The notes under the pieces were generated by a model. It saw only the letters and a program-made list of their open reading frames with translations, had not been told where the DNA came from and made no database searches. From Candidatus Symbiothrix sp. (lineage in GTDB: Bacteria > Bacteroidota > Bacteroidia > Bacteroidales > Azobacteroidaceae), in assembly GCA_031270525.1 (NCBI GenBank), contig JAISXN010000050.1:1-7783 (forward strand): a stretch of 7,783 nt of DNA, written 5' to 3'. The first letter of the stretch is position 1, and each line of letters opens with the position of its first letter. The position numbers and the translations under genes were made by a program. Of the stretch, positions 7,734 to 7,783 are shown piece by piece.

Positions 7734-7783
7734 GGCTTAAATAAATACATCATGAAAAATTAATTGTATAATCTTATTTTTTT

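Larger units (their letters stand above)
7662..7783. other. A/T-rich intergenic region upstream of the operon
   Basis: This 122-nt stretch between the GH2 start codon and the window edge is very A/T-rich. It contains the candidate promoter and the direct repeat, and I see no coding potential in it. The outer part (about 7740-7783) has A-runs and T-runs that might belong to a terminator of a gene beyond the edge, but no G/C-containing stem is visible. No riboswitch or tRNA was recognised. Confidence 0.6.

Noticed and set aside
7740..7783. A terminator of an upstream gene at the right edge
   Set aside because: Only A-runs facing T-runs are visible, without a G/C stem, and the neighbouring gene is outside the window, so it cannot be supported.

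Overview
The window is a stretch of a Bacteroidota (probably Bacteroidales-type) chromosome. The signs are A/T-rich gene starts without Shine-Dalgarno sequences, a TAnnTTTG-type promoter element, a GH2/GH95 pair, and a TonB-dependent receptor with family-specific N-terminal and C-terminal sequence. Base composition looks even and moderately A/T-rich by eye, with no sign of recent transfer. No RNA gene, insertion sequence, CRISPR array or integrase was seen.

All three genes lie on the minus strand and read from right to left. First (7661 to 4530) is a secreted glycoside hydrolase family 2 enzyme of 1043 aa, with an unusual C-terminal extension. After a 33-nt gap comes (4496 to 2019) a secreted GH95 alpha-L-fucosidase-type enzyme of 825 aa, with every expected catalytic residue present. 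After a 29-nt gap comes (1989 to beyond position 1) a BtuB-like TonB-dependent outer-membrane receptor. It is open for 663 codons and leaves the window just before its expected C-terminus. The 122 nt at the right edge (7662-7783) hold a likely promoter and a 10-bp direct repeat.

The tight spacing and shared strand suggest one operon. A coherent, inferred model is that the GH95 enzyme removes terminal alpha-linked fucose (or L-galactose). The GH2 exo-beta-glycosidase could then remove the exposed beta-linked sugar, both in the periplasm or at the cell surface, while the receptor imports a ligand across the outer membrane using TonB energy. The receptor is not a SusC-type protein: it lacks the N-terminal carboxypeptidase-regulatory-like and STN domains. 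No SusD is visible, so this is not a classical polysaccharide utilisation locus. I see no radically new system. The points most worth checking are the C-terminal modules of the GH2 enzyme and the pairing of two glycosidases with a non-SusC receptor.
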